From assembly GCA_017631775.1 (NCBI GenBank), contig JAGBSQ010000023.1:1-30188 (forward strand): a stretch of 30,188 nucleotides of DNA. The letters are read 5' to 3'. Positions within the stretch are counted from its first letter, which is position 1; each line of letters begins with the position of its first letter. The stretch is from Clostridia bacterium. GTDB lineage: Bacteria; Bacillota_A; Clostridia; Oscillospirales; CAG-272. Both the position numbers and the translations under genes were made by a program. This document shows positions 8,079 to 17,171 of this stretch, in pieces. The notes under the pieces were generated by a model. The model worked only from the letters and a program-made list of their open reading frames with translations. It was not told where the DNA came from and made no database searches.

Positions 8079-8214
8079 ATGGAAAACCCACCATTTGTGC
8101 AATCTGCATAAAAGAAAACGCCAAGTTTTCGACAAAAAGAACAAACTCAAATCGCAGCATTGCCAAATGGCACTCAAAACCCTGTTGAGTTGAACAGAAA
8201 GGAACAAAACCGAA
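8079..8214 (+). ncRNA. Structured 5' leader of nanE, possible RNA switch
   Basis: The leader can fold into a long stem pairing 8091-8107 with 8154-8170 (16 pairs in runs of 7, 5 and 4, with single-base bulges). An inner hairpin (8114-8119 with 8125-8130) and a third hairpin before the ribosome binding site (8172-8177 with 8185-8190) are also possible. The strand TTGAGTT (8185-8191) could instead pair with AACTCAA at 8144-8150. The two foldings exclude each other and differ close to the AAAGGA ribosome binding site. I do not recognise a known riboswitch class. Confidence 0.45.
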
Positions 8215-8892
8215 ATGAACGCATTAAAAAGAGGCTTGATCGTTTCCTGCCAGGCCGTAAAAGGAGAACCCCTCTATGGGTACGGCATTATGCATCTTTT
8301 TGCCAAAGCGGCAAAAGAGGGCGGCGCTAACGGTATTCGCGCACTGTGCGACGATATCGATAGCATCAAGGAAGAGGTAAACCTCCCGATTATCGGATTG
8401 GTAAAAGAAATTTACGAGGATAGCGAGATCTATATCACCCCCACCAAAAAAGAAGTGGACAGACTCCTTGCCACCAAGTGCGACGTTGTTTGCATGGATG
8501 CAACTCTGCGCACCCGTCCTGAGGGCATCACCCTCGACGAGCTTTACGCTTACGCCCGCGAGCATGCGAACGGCAGAGAGCTGATGGCAGACGTTTCTAC
8601 CATCGAGGAGGCGATCAACGCCGACCGTCTTGGCTTTGATTACATCTCCACCACCATGAGAGGCTACACCCCCTACACCGCGCAATATGCAATTCCCGAT
8701 ATCGATTTTGTAAAGGAATGCTGCGAAAAGGTAAAGAATGCAAAGGTGATTGCTGAGGGCGGCGTATTTGAAGTATCGCACATGGAAGCTATCTCCGAGG
8801 TCAATCCCTACGCGGTAGTTGTTGGCTCTGCCATTACAAGACCTAAGGTCATCACCGAACGTTTTATGGGAGCGCTCCACCTCAAAGATTGA
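8215..8892 (+). CDS. nanE: N-acetylmannosamine-6-phosphate 2-epimerase
   Basis: Converts ManNAc-6-P to GlcNAc-6-P in the cytoplasm, feeding amino-sugar catabolism. The 225-residue TIM-barrel protein matches the NanE family along its whole length: the N-terminal GLIVSCQAVKGEPL, GLVKEIYED with the catalytic Lys64, the MDATLRTRP segment, ISTTMRGYT and AEGGV with the catalytic Glu181 (the Clostridium perfringens pair is Lys66/Glu180). First gene of the long operon, behind its own promoter and a structured leader; the ATG follows AAAGGA at about 11 bases. No NanA (sialate lyase) is in the window, so the ManNAc may not come from sialic acid. The neighbouring ROK kinase could supply the phosphorylated substrate. 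Confidence 0.95.
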   Translation: MNALKRGLIVSCQAVKGEPLYGYGIMHLFAKAAKEGGANGIRALCDDIDSIKEEVNLPIIGLVKEIYEDSEIYITPTKKEVDRLLATKCDVVCMDATLRTRPEGITLDELYAYAREHANGRELMADVSTIEEAINADRLGFDYISTTMRGYTPYTAQYAIPDIDFVKECCEKVKNAKVIAEGGVFEVSHMEAISEVNPYAVVVGSAITRPKVITERFMGALHLKD

Positions 8893-8918
8893 TCAAACAA
8901 CACAAAACGGTAAAAAAC

Positions 8919-10415
8919 ATGAAGCTTGTATATATTCCCTTGGACGAGCGTCCCTGCAATTATTATTTTGCACAAAGAATTGCACAGGGCAGTCCAATAG
9001 AGATCAAAGCCCCCAAAAGGGAGCTGCTCGGGTATAAAAAAACACCCGCCAATATCGAAGCGCTTGAAAAATTTGTTTTGGAAAGTGCTGCCGAGGCCGA
9101 TAGCTTTGTGCTGTCGCTCGATATGCTCCTTTACGGTGGCATTTTACCTTCCCGTTTGCACCATGCAAGCGAGGAGGAGCTGACCGAGAGACTTTCCGTT
9201 ATTCAAAAGATCAAGGCCATCAACCCCGCGGCAAAGATTTACGCCTTTGCCCTGATTATGAGATGTCCGCGTTACTCCAGCAGCGATGAGGAGCCGGACT
9301 ATTACGAGCATTGCGGCGAGCAGATCTTCCGCACCGGTCAGGTCAAGCACAAAAGAGCGCTTGGTTTGATCGATGATGACGAAGCCGAGGCGCTTTTGAC
9401 CGAATATGCAGCCTACACCGGTGAGCATCTTGCCGATTTTGAGCATCGCAGAGAGGTCAACCGCAATATGCTTATCAAGGTCATCAAGCTCTTGGGTCAG
9501 GGAATTGATTTTCTTGTCATTCCGCAAGATGACTCCGCCGAATTCGGCTATACGTCGATGGATAGAGAGGCGATCAAGGAGGTCATTAAAGAAGGTCTTT
9601 CGGACGTTGCCATGTATCCCGGAGCCGATGAGGTCGGCATGACGTTGCTTGCAAGAGCCGCCTGCGACTACAAGGGCGTGTCTCCCAAAATCGAGTGCAT
9701 CTTTGCACACGAAAACAACCCGAACATTATTCCTCTTTACGAGGATAGACCGCTTGGCCAAACCCTGCCGCACCAGATCTGTTCGGCAGGCGGCATTCAA
9801 GTGGCCGAGGGCGAGAGCTCTGACATTCGGTTGTTCTTAAATTACCCCGCGAGTGAACACAGAGAGGTTTTTGAAGAGCCCTCCGGCGGATACGCGGCAC
9901 GCAATTTGCCGCTGTTTTGCCAAAAGATCGCAAAGAGCGTGGCAGAGGGTCGCGTGAGCGCATTGGTCGACGGTGCATATTGCAACGGCGGCGACAAGGA
10001 GATCTTACAGTTGCTCCAAACCCAAATGCCTTTGTTCAGTCTTTCGGCATATGCCGGTTGGAACACGTCTTCCAACACGCTGGGCACCGTAATCTGTCAG
10101 GCAATATTCGTTTTCCTCTTTGGCGACAGCCAAAACCAAAAGAGATTTTTGGCAGAGCGCATTTGTGAGGACGTAGGATATTGCGGACACGTGCGCAGTC
10201 TTGTTACCAATCGGTACCTCCCCTCCATGGGTTACAATTATTTTGATGCAGGAGAGGCAGAGGGCGAGGTAGCAGGCATTGTAAAGCGTGAGCTTGAAGC
10301 CTTTATCAATCAGCTTTTTCCCACCGTTTGGGAAAAATATAAAATTTCGGTATGCCGTATGCCTTGGCGCAGAATGTTTGAGGTAGATCTCTCTTTGGAA
10401 GAGATTGCCGAGTAA
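8919..10415 (+). CDS. DUF4127 family protein
   Basis: A 499-residue protein without signal peptide or membrane helices, so cytoplasmic. I recognise the DUF4127 family from its opening KLVYIPLDERPCNYYF and from SLDMLLYGGILPSR, PQDDSAEFG, PGADEVGMTLLARA and YAGWNTSSNTLG. The function is not known to me. The conserved acidic motifs (LDERP, SLDML, QDDSAEFG, GADE) suggest an enzyme rather than a binding protein; this is inference. The ATG at 8919 is chosen. An in-frame TTG at 8889 overlaps the nanE stop codon and would add ten residues. Neither has a strong ribosome binding site, so translational coupling to nanE is likely. The place between nanE and a GHL10 hydrolase points to processing of imported amino-sugar oligosaccharides. 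Confidence 0.88.
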   Translation: MKLVYIPLDERPCNYYFAQRIAQGSPIEIKAPKRELLGYKKTPANIEALEKFVLESAAEADSFVLSLDMLLYGGILPSRLHHASEEELTERLSVIQKIKAINPAAKIYAFALIMRCPRYSSSDEEPDYYEHCGEQIFRTGQVKHKRALGLIDDDEAEALLTEYAAYTGEHLADFEHRREVNRNMLIKVIKLLGQGIDFLVIPQDDSAEFGYTSMDREAIKEVIKEGLSDVAMYPGADEVGMTLLARAACDYKGVSPKIECIFAHENNPNIIPLYEDRPLGQTLPHQICSAGGIQVAEGESSDIRLFLNYPASEHREVFEEPSGGYAARNLPLFCQKIAKSVAEGRVSALVDGAYCNGGDKEILQLLQTQMPLFSLSAYAGWNTSSNTLGTVICQAIFVFLFGDSQNQKRFLAERICEDVGYCGHVRSLVTNRYLPSMGYNYFDAGEAEGEVAGIVKRELEAFINQLFPTVWEKYKISVCRMPWRRMFEVDLSLEEIAE

Positions 10416-10495
10416 GAGTGTTAAGAAAGACCCCACACCGATGCAAACCAATAAGAACGCAATTATACCCGTGCATTGCACATTTTGAGGACATT

Positions 10496-11635
10496 ATGCA
10501 AAATTTTGACACCTGCGCCAAGGAGGCGCAACCCCAGTTGCCTATCAGAGGCATATGGCACAGACCCAACGTTGGCAAAAACGAGACCAATCTCGAAGAG
10601 CTTTGTCAAGTCATCGACCGTTTTGCCCGTGCGGGAATCAACACCGTTTTTCTGGAAACCTTTTATCACGGCAAGGCGGTATTCAAAACCGAAAAGGTAC
10701 CTTATCACACCGTTTTGCGCGAGTATTCCTACGGTGACTATCCCGATTATCTCACGGCTTTTGTAACCGAGGCAGATAAGCGCGGCATCAAGGTTCACGC
10801 TTGGGTGCAGGACTTTTACGTCGGTTTTCTTGAGGATTTCGAGTTCGTGGTCAATCACCAAAGCTGGCTTTTGATCAACCAACAAGGCGGCATTCGTCAC
10901 ACAACCGAGGGACAAGGCTTTGGCGGCTACATCTTTTTGGATCCTGCCAACACCGAGGTAAGAGCATTTCTTGTTGACCTGTACGACGAATTGCTGACGA
11001 GATTCCCCCTGCTTTGCGGCATCAACCTCGACTATATTCGTTATCCCATTTCCGAGTTCGATCAAGACACCGATACGGGATACACCGAATGCTGCATGAA
11101 TGCATTTGCAAAGCAACAAGTCTTGACGCTTGATCCCGCTCGCAAGAGGGAAGACCTGATCGAGCAGATCAAAGAGAAGGACTTGCTTGCACAGTGGACG
11201 GCACACCGCGCATACTACATTACGCAGTTTGTTTCCGCGGTGTATGAAATGATCCACGAAAAGCACCTGGGCAAAATCGCCTCTACGGCGGTATTCTCCG
11301 AGCTCGACGCGGCTTACAGAATGAAAAAGCAAACCATTCGCGTATGGCTTGAAAAGAACTACATCGACATGGTAACCCCTATGGTGTATTTCTACGAGAC
11401 CGACAAGGTGTTCAATTCGGTAAAAGAGCTCAAGGCAATGTGCAACGGCATTCATTGCCACACGGGTCTTTACACCACCTATCACGACCAATCCGTCGCC
11501 GACCTTGCGGAGCATCTCGACGCAAGCGACCGTGCCGGCGCCGAGGGATTCGTTTTGTTTGATTCAAACAGAACCTTCTTTGAGGCAAAAGAAAAGTATG
11601 AGGATTTCCTCGCCGAGCAATACGGCAAGGCATAA
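10496..11635 (+). CDS. GHL10-family glycoside hydrolase (PF02638), cytoplasmic
   Basis: A 379-residue protein consisting almost only of the GHL10 (DUF187) catalytic barrel. It runs from RGIWHRPN (about 18-25) through a VHAWVQDFYVG segment and NLDYIRYP (about 177-184) to MVTPMVYFYET. The family includes E. coli DigH, which cleaves peptidoglycan strands that lack stem peptides. Unlike the next two GHL10 proteins it has no signal peptide, so it should act on imported fragments. The frame opens at 10418, but the ATG at 10496 is chosen: TGAGGA precedes it at suitable spacing and the sequence upstream is not conserved with the paralogues. An 80-base gap separates it from the DUF4127 gene. Exact substrate unknown. 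Confidence 0.9.
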   Translation: MQNFDTCAKEAQPQLPIRGIWHRPNVGKNETNLEELCQVIDRFARAGINTVFLETFYHGKAVFKTEKVPYHTVLREYSYGDYPDYLTAFVTEADKRGIKVHAWVQDFYVGFLEDFEFVVNHQSWLLINQQGGIRHTTEGQGFGGYIFLDPANTEVRAFLVDLYDELLTRFPLLCGINLDYIRYPISEFDQDTDTGYTECCMNAFAKQQVLTLDPARKREDLIEQIKEKDLLAQWTAHRAYYITQFVSAVYEMIHEKHLGKIASTAVFSELDAAYRMKKQTIRVWLEKNYIDMVTPMVYFYETDKVFNSVKELKAMCNGIHCHTGLYTTYHDQSVADLAEHLDASDRAGAEGFVLFDSNRTFFEAKEKYEDFLAEQYGKA

Positions 11636-11686
11636 TTCCTTTAAAATTTGCGAACCACAAATAAAAAATACATTTTAGGAGGCAAC

Positions 11687-14600
11687 ATGAAAAAGCACTT
11701 TACGAGATTGACGGTTCTTGTTTTAATCCTCTCCATCTTTTTGCAATGCGCACCCATCGTTAGCGCGGCGCAGGAGGGAGAATCCGAGAGAAACATGAGC
11801 CAAAGTGTAACGGCAACTGTTGGCGGCAAAACGCTCCATGCAATTACCGACCCCGTAGTATACTGGGAGGTTGCATCCGGCGGATCGCTTTCCGACTATC
11901 AAATCAAGTTCAATGCGGTAGACGAAAACGCAACCGTCATCTACACCCCTTGGTATCCCAACACCAAAACGGGCAGAGTTGGCTCTTACGTTGAGTACGT
12001 TTGCCAACTGAACAACGACAACAGCTACGTGGTAACCGAGATCGTTACCGCAGGCGACGGTCAAACCTACATTCCCGTAGGCGGCTTTGTTATTTCCGTT
12101 CACACCTCGCAAAACAACGGCTTTGCGGCAGTAGGTGACGTTGTTACCCTTGGCGGTGCAAAAATCACCATTCCCACAAAGGCAGTTGAATCTGACGAAA
12201 AGAGAATTGTAATCGATTACACCAACACAAACCGTTCCGGCCCCATGACGGTTTATTACGATTATCAGTTTGGCGAAAAGACCGGCACCAACCCCTTTGG
12301 CTCCGAGGTTATTTGCCAATATGACTTTACCGAAAAGGCGTTCAAGGTAATCGGCTTCCGTCCCTTTGGCACGGGCGACGATTCCGGCTCGACCATTCCC
12401 GATAACGGCTTTGTTCTTTCCTCTTACGGTCCCGGCTACCGTCAACTTCTCGCTCCCGATCAGCTCTTCTCCAAGGGCGACGAGGTGAGAATGGTTGGCT
12501 TTGACTACATCCGCTTTGGCGGCACCGTAGTTGGTGAGTACGATTACATCAACCCCACCAAAGAGGGCAACCCCGGATCTATGGAAACGCCCACCGAGGA
12601 ATTCCCCGCATACCGTGGCGAAAACCAAACCATGATCTACAAGGACGGTTGGGATTACAAGGGCGCAGCAGGCACCGGCACAAACGTTTATGGCTTTGAG
12701 GCAGCAGTTGATGCAAACGGCGTTGTTGTTGAGCTTGGCGTTAACGTTTCTAAAATTCCCGAGGGCGGTTACGTTATTTCGGGTCACGGCAAGGGCCGCG
12801 ATTTCATCCGTGCAAACGTAGTTCTCGGCGCAACCGTTGTTCTCAACGAAAAAACACAAACCTACTCGGTATCCACAACCCTGAACAGTTACTACGAAAA
12901 TCTCGTAACCGATGTTGAAGCGGTTATCAGCGCTGCAGAAACCAGAATCAAGCAGCTCTATGACGTTGACACGGTTTCTTTAACACAATACATCGAAGAG
13001 GTAAGAGTTGAGCTGCTTTCTTTGAAGACGGTAAAAGAAAACATTGAAGTTGCTCTTGAAAATCCCGACCTTACCGAAGAGGAAAGAGTTAGCCTTTTGA
13101 TGAGCTACAACAACAGCCAGCTCAAGATTGAAAAGCTCCGTCAACAAATTCTCGTTTCCTCTGCAGAGAGCAAAGCGGTCTCTGCAAGAGCCGTATGGCA
13201 CAGACCCACCGAAACCACATACGAGGATTTGGAGGCAAACATTCGTATGTATAAAAAGATCGGCATTAACCTGATCTTTGTTGAAACGCTCTACAACGGT
13301 TACTCTTCCTTCAAGAGTGACATCGAAGAATTCCCCTACCACAAAAACCTTGCTCCCACTTACACCAAGAGCGGCAGCGAGCCCGTAGTTTACAACGATT
13401 ATCTTTCTGCATTCGTAGCTCTCTGCCAAGAATACGGCATTGAGGTTCACGCTTGGGTAGAAAACTTCTACGTTGGCATCGATCCCTTGGCAAAGGTTGT
13501 TACCATGCACCCCGATTGGATCATGTATAACGATGACGGCACCTACCTGCAACGCAACGAGGGCGGCCTTTACATCTTTATCGATCCTGCAAAGAAGGAA
13601 GTTCAGGATACACTCATTGCTTACTACAACGATCTCTTTACCAAAAACCCCGGCGTAGCAGGCTTGAACCTTGACTACATTCGTTACCCCGTTTCCTCCA
13701 GAGAAGAGGACACCGGCTTTACGGTTGACGCAATGAAGGGCTTCTACGAAGGCGTTATGGGCAAAACCTTTACCGAAAACCAATCTTCTACAAGAGAGAA
13801 GATGTACAACAAGTTTGTTCAACTCTTTGATAAGAAATACCTCATGGGTGGCCAAGCAGAGGCAGACGCCAACTATCAAAAGTGGGTTGAATACCGCATG
13901 GGTCTTATCACCAATTACGTAAAGCGCATCAAGACCGAAATCAAGGATGCGCGCGGCATCATTCTTTCCACCTCTGTATTTGCATCTCTCCAAGAGTCCA
14001 CCAATGCAAAGAAGCAGGATTGGCAGACCTGGTACCTTAACGGTTGGATCGATCTTGCAACCCCCATGGCATACTACACCAACTCTACCGACGTTCTTAA
14101 GAGAGTAAACGATATGATTCTGATGGGCGGCAATAACTGCCTCTACTACACGGGCATCGCTTCCTCTTACAGCGGACTCCCCGCATGGCAAAACAAGGAG
14201 CACATTGAGGCTTCTTACCAAGCAGGTGCCAACGGCTACGTTATTTTCTGCTCTACACAGATCATTGGCCACGAGGACGTTCAAAATGCGCTCCTCTCCG
14301 GCGTTAACAGCAAGTGGGCAGTTCTTCCTCATGCACCCATTGCAAGCATTCTTGCAGCAACCAAGGCAGACCTCGCATCTAAGGCAGATCGAATCTACAT
14401 TCCCGCAGGCGGTATGACCGAGGAGCAAAAGGCAGCGCTCGTTGCAGCCATTGCCGAGATCGAGGCAATGCCCGCAGATACCGCAGTTGATATCTACAAG
14501 ATTCTCAAAAAGGTTGAAGCGTTGGCAAAGACCGACATTAAGAATATGGCAAAGGGTTACTCCCGCCAAAGAATCGTTGAGCAACTCAACGAGCTTGTAG

Positions 14601-14977
14601 AAATCCTTGATGCAAGAATCTCCATGGAGCTGATCGCTGACGGTGAATGGAACCCTGAAGAGATCAGAGTTCGTCCCACCGTTACCGAGAGCGGCATCGT
14701 ATTCCCGAGCGATCACGTTTGCGAGAGCAAGTGCGAAAAGTGCGGAAAGTGCAAGGATAAGTCCTGCACCATGGATGCGTGCGCAACAAAGTGCATGGGA
14801 CACAAGGCAGACGTTACCGAGCAACCCGGTGTTTCCGATACCTTTGAGACCACCACAGTTATTATTGTTGTAATCGTTGCAGGCGTTGTTTTGATTGGCA
14901 CAGGTGTTGCACTTGCACTGATCTTTACAAAAAAGAAGACCAACAGCAAAGATAAAAAGAACACTCCCCAAGAATAA
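11687..14977 (+). CDS. Surface GHL10 glycoside hydrolase with beta modules and C-terminal membrane anchor
   Basis: A 1096-residue cell-surface protein. Order: signal peptide (1-28, cut near VSAA); a beta-rich region with about three related modules (35-400), each holding a motif like IPxGGFVIS; a helical linker (about 405-500); a GHL10 barrel (about 500-870) with VWHRP, VHAWVENFYVG and NLDYIRYP; a helical region (875-1000); a Cys-rich motif (1010-1040); a single membrane helix (about 1055-1079); and a short Lys-rich cytoplasmic tail. The protein should sit on the outer face of the membrane and cut glycans there. AGGAGG before the ATG at 11687 sets the start, 51 bases after the cytoplasmic GHL10 gene. 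Linker, barrel and helical region are closely shared with the next gene product. Confidence 0.92.
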   Translation: MKKHFTRLTVLVLILSIFLQCAPIVSAAQEGESERNMSQSVTATVGGKTLHAITDPVVYWEVASGGSLSDYQIKFNAVDENATVIYTPWYPNTKTGRVGSYVEYVCQLNNDNSYVVTEIVTAGDGQTYIPVGGFVISVHTSQNNGFAAVGDVVTLGGAKITIPTKAVESDEKRIVIDYTNTNRSGPMTVYYDYQFGEKTGTNPFGSEVICQYDFTEKAFKVIGFRPFGTGDDSGSTIPDNGFVLSSYGPGYRQLLAPDQLFSKGDEVRMVGFDYIRFGGTVVGEYDYINPTKEGNPGSMETPTEEFPAYRGENQTMIYKDGWDYKGAAGTGTNVYGFEAAVDANGVVVELGVNVSKIPEGGYVISGHGKGRDFIRANVVLGATVVLNEKTQTYSVSTTLNSYYENLVTDVEAVISAAETRIKQLYDVDTVSLTQYIEEVRVELLSLKTVKENIEVALENPDLTEEERVSLLMSYNNSQLKIEKLRQQILVSSAESKAVSARAVWHRPTETTYEDLEANIRMYKKIGINLIFVETLYNGYSSFKSDIEEFPYHKNLAPTYTKSGSEPVVYNDYLSAFVALCQEYGIEVHAWVENFYVGIDPLAKVVTMHPDWIMYNDDGTYLQRNEGGLYIFIDPAKKEVQDTLIAYYNDLFTKNPGVAGLNLDYIRYPVSSREEDTGFTVDAMKGFYEGVMGKTFTENQSSTREKMYNKFVQLFDKKYLMGGQAEADANYQKWVEYRMGLITNYVKRIKTEIKDARGIILSTSVFASLQESTNAKKQDWQTWYLNGWIDLATPMAYYTNSTDVLKRVNDMILMGGNNCLYYTGIASSYSGLPAWQNKEHIEASYQAGANGYVIFCSTQIIGHEDVQNALLSGVNSKWAVLPHAPIASILAATKADLASKADRIYIPAGGMTEEQKAALVAAIAEIEAMPADTAVDIYKILKKVEALAKTDIKNMAKGYSRQRIVEQLNELVEILDARISMELIADGEWNPEEIRVRPTVTESGIVFPSDHVCESKCEKCGKCKDKSCTMDACATKCMGHKADVTEQPGVSDTFETTTVIIVVIVAGVVLIGTGVALALIFTKKKTNSKDKKNTPQE
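14714..14806 (+). other. Cys-rich CGKC motif in the GHL10 surface protein
   Basis: About 31 residues with seven cysteines and the core CEKCGKC, ending in a KCMGHK element. Two related copies occur in the repeat lipoprotein (18786-18971). The spacing suits metal binding or disulfides. The function is unknown to me. Confidence 0.7.
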
Positions 14978-15043
14978 ACACCGTTGAGCAAAAAGCATCA
15001 AAAATCCATTTGCAATTATAATCATCTTTTACAAATCTTCTCG

Positions 15044-15067
15044 CGGTCGGGCTATATTGCCCGATCG
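15044..15067 (+). other. Inverted repeat/hairpin before the second surface GHL10 gene
   Basis: Arms 15044-15052 and 15059-15067 give nine pairs (one G-U) around the loop TATATT. No T tract follows, so it is not a standard terminator. It lies 25 bases upstream of the ATG and could affect mRNA processing or stability, or be an operator. Confidence 0.55.
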
Positions 15068-15092
15068 GGAGAGGTAAGGAAAACAAGTAAGA

Positions 15093-17105
15093 ATGAAGAA
15101 AAAGAAGTTGTCATTACGGGTAGCGGCAATGCGGTTACTCTGTTTACTACTGATTATGATTACATTTACTACGAGTACCACCGCCTTTGCATCAGAAAAC
15201 ATGGTTGACACGGCAAAAAGTAGCAGCTACAGCAGTATGGCTGCAAAGGTAAATTCCGCAATTGGTTCTGCCAAAAGCAGAATAACACAGCTCTACGATC
15301 TTGACACCGTACTTTTGCAAGGTTATTTTGCCGAAGCGGAAGCAAAGCTCGAGGAGCTCAGAACAGCATCGGGGAACACATCCGCTCTGGAGGCCGAAAT
15401 CGAGGAGATCTGCAACAAGATCGTGATGGCTTCTGCAGAGAGCAAAGTGGTTTCCGCTCGTGCCACCTGGCACAGACCCGGCGAGTCCACCTACAGTGCT
15501 ATCAAAAACACAGTAGAAACCTTCAAGTCCTGCGGCATAAATCTTGTTTTTGTTGAAAGCTTCTATCACGGGTGCACAATTTATACAAGTGACGATATTG
15601 AAATTCCGTATCATCCCTCGTTGGTAAGATCCTATACCGATGCAGAAAAGGGCATTGTTTATGACGATTATCTCTCTGCTTTTCTTGCCTGTTGTGAGGA
15701 ATACGGTATTGAGGTGCACGCTTGGGTAGAAAACTTTTACGTTGGTATTGATCCCAACACAGGTATTGTTGCCAAACATCCGGATTGGGTCATGTACAAC
15801 GATGACGGCAGCATTACTCAGCGCAAGGAGGGGGGCTCTTACATATTCGTAGACCCCGCCAACAAAGAAGTTCAGGATGCCCTTATTCATTTCTACAACG
15901 ACCTTTTCGAAAAGAATCCCGGACTTCGCGGACTCAATCTCGACTATATCCGCTATCCTGTCTCCGACCGAAGCTGTGATACAGGCTACACAGTGGCTGC
16001 CATGAAGGGCTTTTATGAAAGCATTGGCAAGACGTTTACCGACGAGCAGCTATCCGACAGAGCGAAGATGGCCAACAAATTCAAGCAGCTCTTTAACAAG
16101 AACTATCTTGCAGGCGGACAGACCGAGGCAGACAACAATTATCGGCTTTGGGTCGAGTATCGCACAAGCATTATTACCGACTACGTTGAGCGCATCAAAA
16201 ACGAGGTCAAAAATTTGCGTGATATTATTCTTTCCACCGCTGTTTTTGCATCTCTCAATGAATCGCTGAATTCCAAGAAAGCCGACTGGCAGAAATGGTA
16301 TCAAAACGGTTGGATTGATATTGCCACTCCCATGGCTTACTATTCTACGGCGAGTAGCGTTCAAACCAACGTTAAAAACATGATCGATATAGGCGGCAAC
16401 AACTGCCTTTATTACACGGGTCTGGCTTCTTCTTACAGCGGCTATCCCGCATGGTACAACAAAGAATTTATTGAAGCATCCTACAAGGCTGGCGCATCCG
16501 GTTACGTTATATTTGCATCCCAGCAGATTATCGGTCACCCCGACGTTCAGCTCTCTCTTAGTAGCGGTGTTGGCAGAAAGAAGGGAATTCTTCCGCATGC
16601 CGATATAGGAGAGATTCTCAAAGCCAGCTTTGATGATATTCTCGACAAGGCAGAAAGGCTTTATATTCCCGCAGGAGGCATGACCGAGACGCAGAGAGAC
16701 GATCTTAAGGCAGGTTTCGATCAAATTCTTGAAAAACCGTATGACACCGCGGCAAAGATCCGATCGATATATGCCAGCGTAAATACGGTTAAGGTAATTC
16801 TTCGCAACTATGCCGACGGATATGCCTACGACAGAATCCATCAGCAAATCACCGAGCTGTTGGCAATTTTGGATGCAAGATATTCCATGCAGCTCATTGC
16901 AGAGGAGAATTACGAAGCCCCCGAGGAGCCCGAGACTCCCAACGAACCCGAAACTCCCGAACAACCCGAAACACCCGAAATCCCCGAAACAAACGAGGAA
17001 CCCAAGGTTCCCCAAGAGCCAAAACTTAACTTCTTCCAAAAAATCTGGCAGATAATTCTTAACTTCTTCAAAGAGGTAAAAAAGCTTTTTTGCAAGGAGA
17101 ATTGA
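15093..17105 (+). CDS. Secreted GHL10 glycoside hydrolase with Pro-rich spacer and amphipathic C-terminal tail
   Basis: A 670-residue secreted paralogue of the preceding protein without its N-terminal beta modules. Order: signal peptide (1-34, cut near AFA); a helical linker (about 45-120) matching that of the paralogue; a GHL10 barrel (about 123-490) with TWHRP, VHAWVENFYVG and NLDYIRYP; a helical region (about 495-600); a repetitive Pro-Glu spacer (about 608-642); and an amphipathic aromatic/Lys tail (643-670). The tail resembles that of the phosphodiester glycosidase in this operon and may hold the protein at the membrane; there is no LPXTG signal. The start at 15093 is the first in-frame ATG giving a full signal peptide. 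GGGAGAGG lies somewhat far upstream (about 17 bases), so initiation may be weak. Confidence 0.9.
   Translation: MKKKKLSLRVAAMRLLCLLLIMITFTTSTTAFASENMVDTAKSSSYSSMAAKVNSAIGSAKSRITQLYDLDTVLLQGYFAEAEAKLEELRTASGNTSALEAEIEEICNKIVMASAESKVVSARATWHRPGESTYSAIKNTVETFKSCGINLVFVESFYHGCTIYTSDDIEIPYHPSLVRSYTDAEKGIVYDDYLSAFLACCEEYGIEVHAWVENFYVGIDPNTGIVAKHPDWVMYNDDGSITQRKEGGSYIFVDPANKEVQDALIHFYNDLFEKNPGLRGLNLDYIRYPVSDRSCDTGYTVAAMKGFYESIGKTFTDEQLSDRAKMANKFKQLFNKNYLAGGQTEADNNYRLWVEYRTSIITDYVERIKNEVKNLRDIILSTAVFASLNESLNSKKADWQKWYQNGWIDIATPMAYYSTASSVQTNVKNMIDIGGNNCLYYTGLASSYSGYPAWYNKEFIEASYKAGASGYVIFASQQIIGHPDVQLSLSSGVGRKKGILPHADIGEILKASFDDILDKAERLYIPAGGMTETQRDDLKAGFDQILEKPYDTAAKIRSIYASVNTVKVILRNYADGYAYDRIHQQITELLAILDARYSMQLIAEENYEAPEEPETPNEPETPEQPETPEIPETNEEPKVPQEPKLNFFQKIWQIILNFFKEVKKLFCKEN
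17021..17102 (+). other. Amphipathic C-terminal tail of the secreted GHL10 hydrolase
   Basis: The last residues alternate aromatic or aliphatic with Lys or Glu, in the pattern FFxxIWxxIxNFFK, then LFxK. The same pattern ends the phosphodiester glycosidase (22587-22667). It suggests an in-plane membrane helix or a retention signal. Confidence 0.6.
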
Positions 17106-17171
17106 TTGGTATTTTTAGATGTCCAAGCATCTCAAAATAAATAAAAAAAATTTAATAGGAGGCAAACTTCA

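Noticed and set aside
8215..8892. Reading the locus as a sialic acid operon because of nanE
   Set aside because: No sialidase, sialate lyase (NanA) or sialate transporter is recognisable in the window. NanE alone indicates ManNAc-6-P handling only.
12980..15025. A 681-codon open frame on the minus strand
   Set aside because: It is a shadow of the surface GHL10 gene, with no ribosome binding site and biased Cys/Val/Asn composition.
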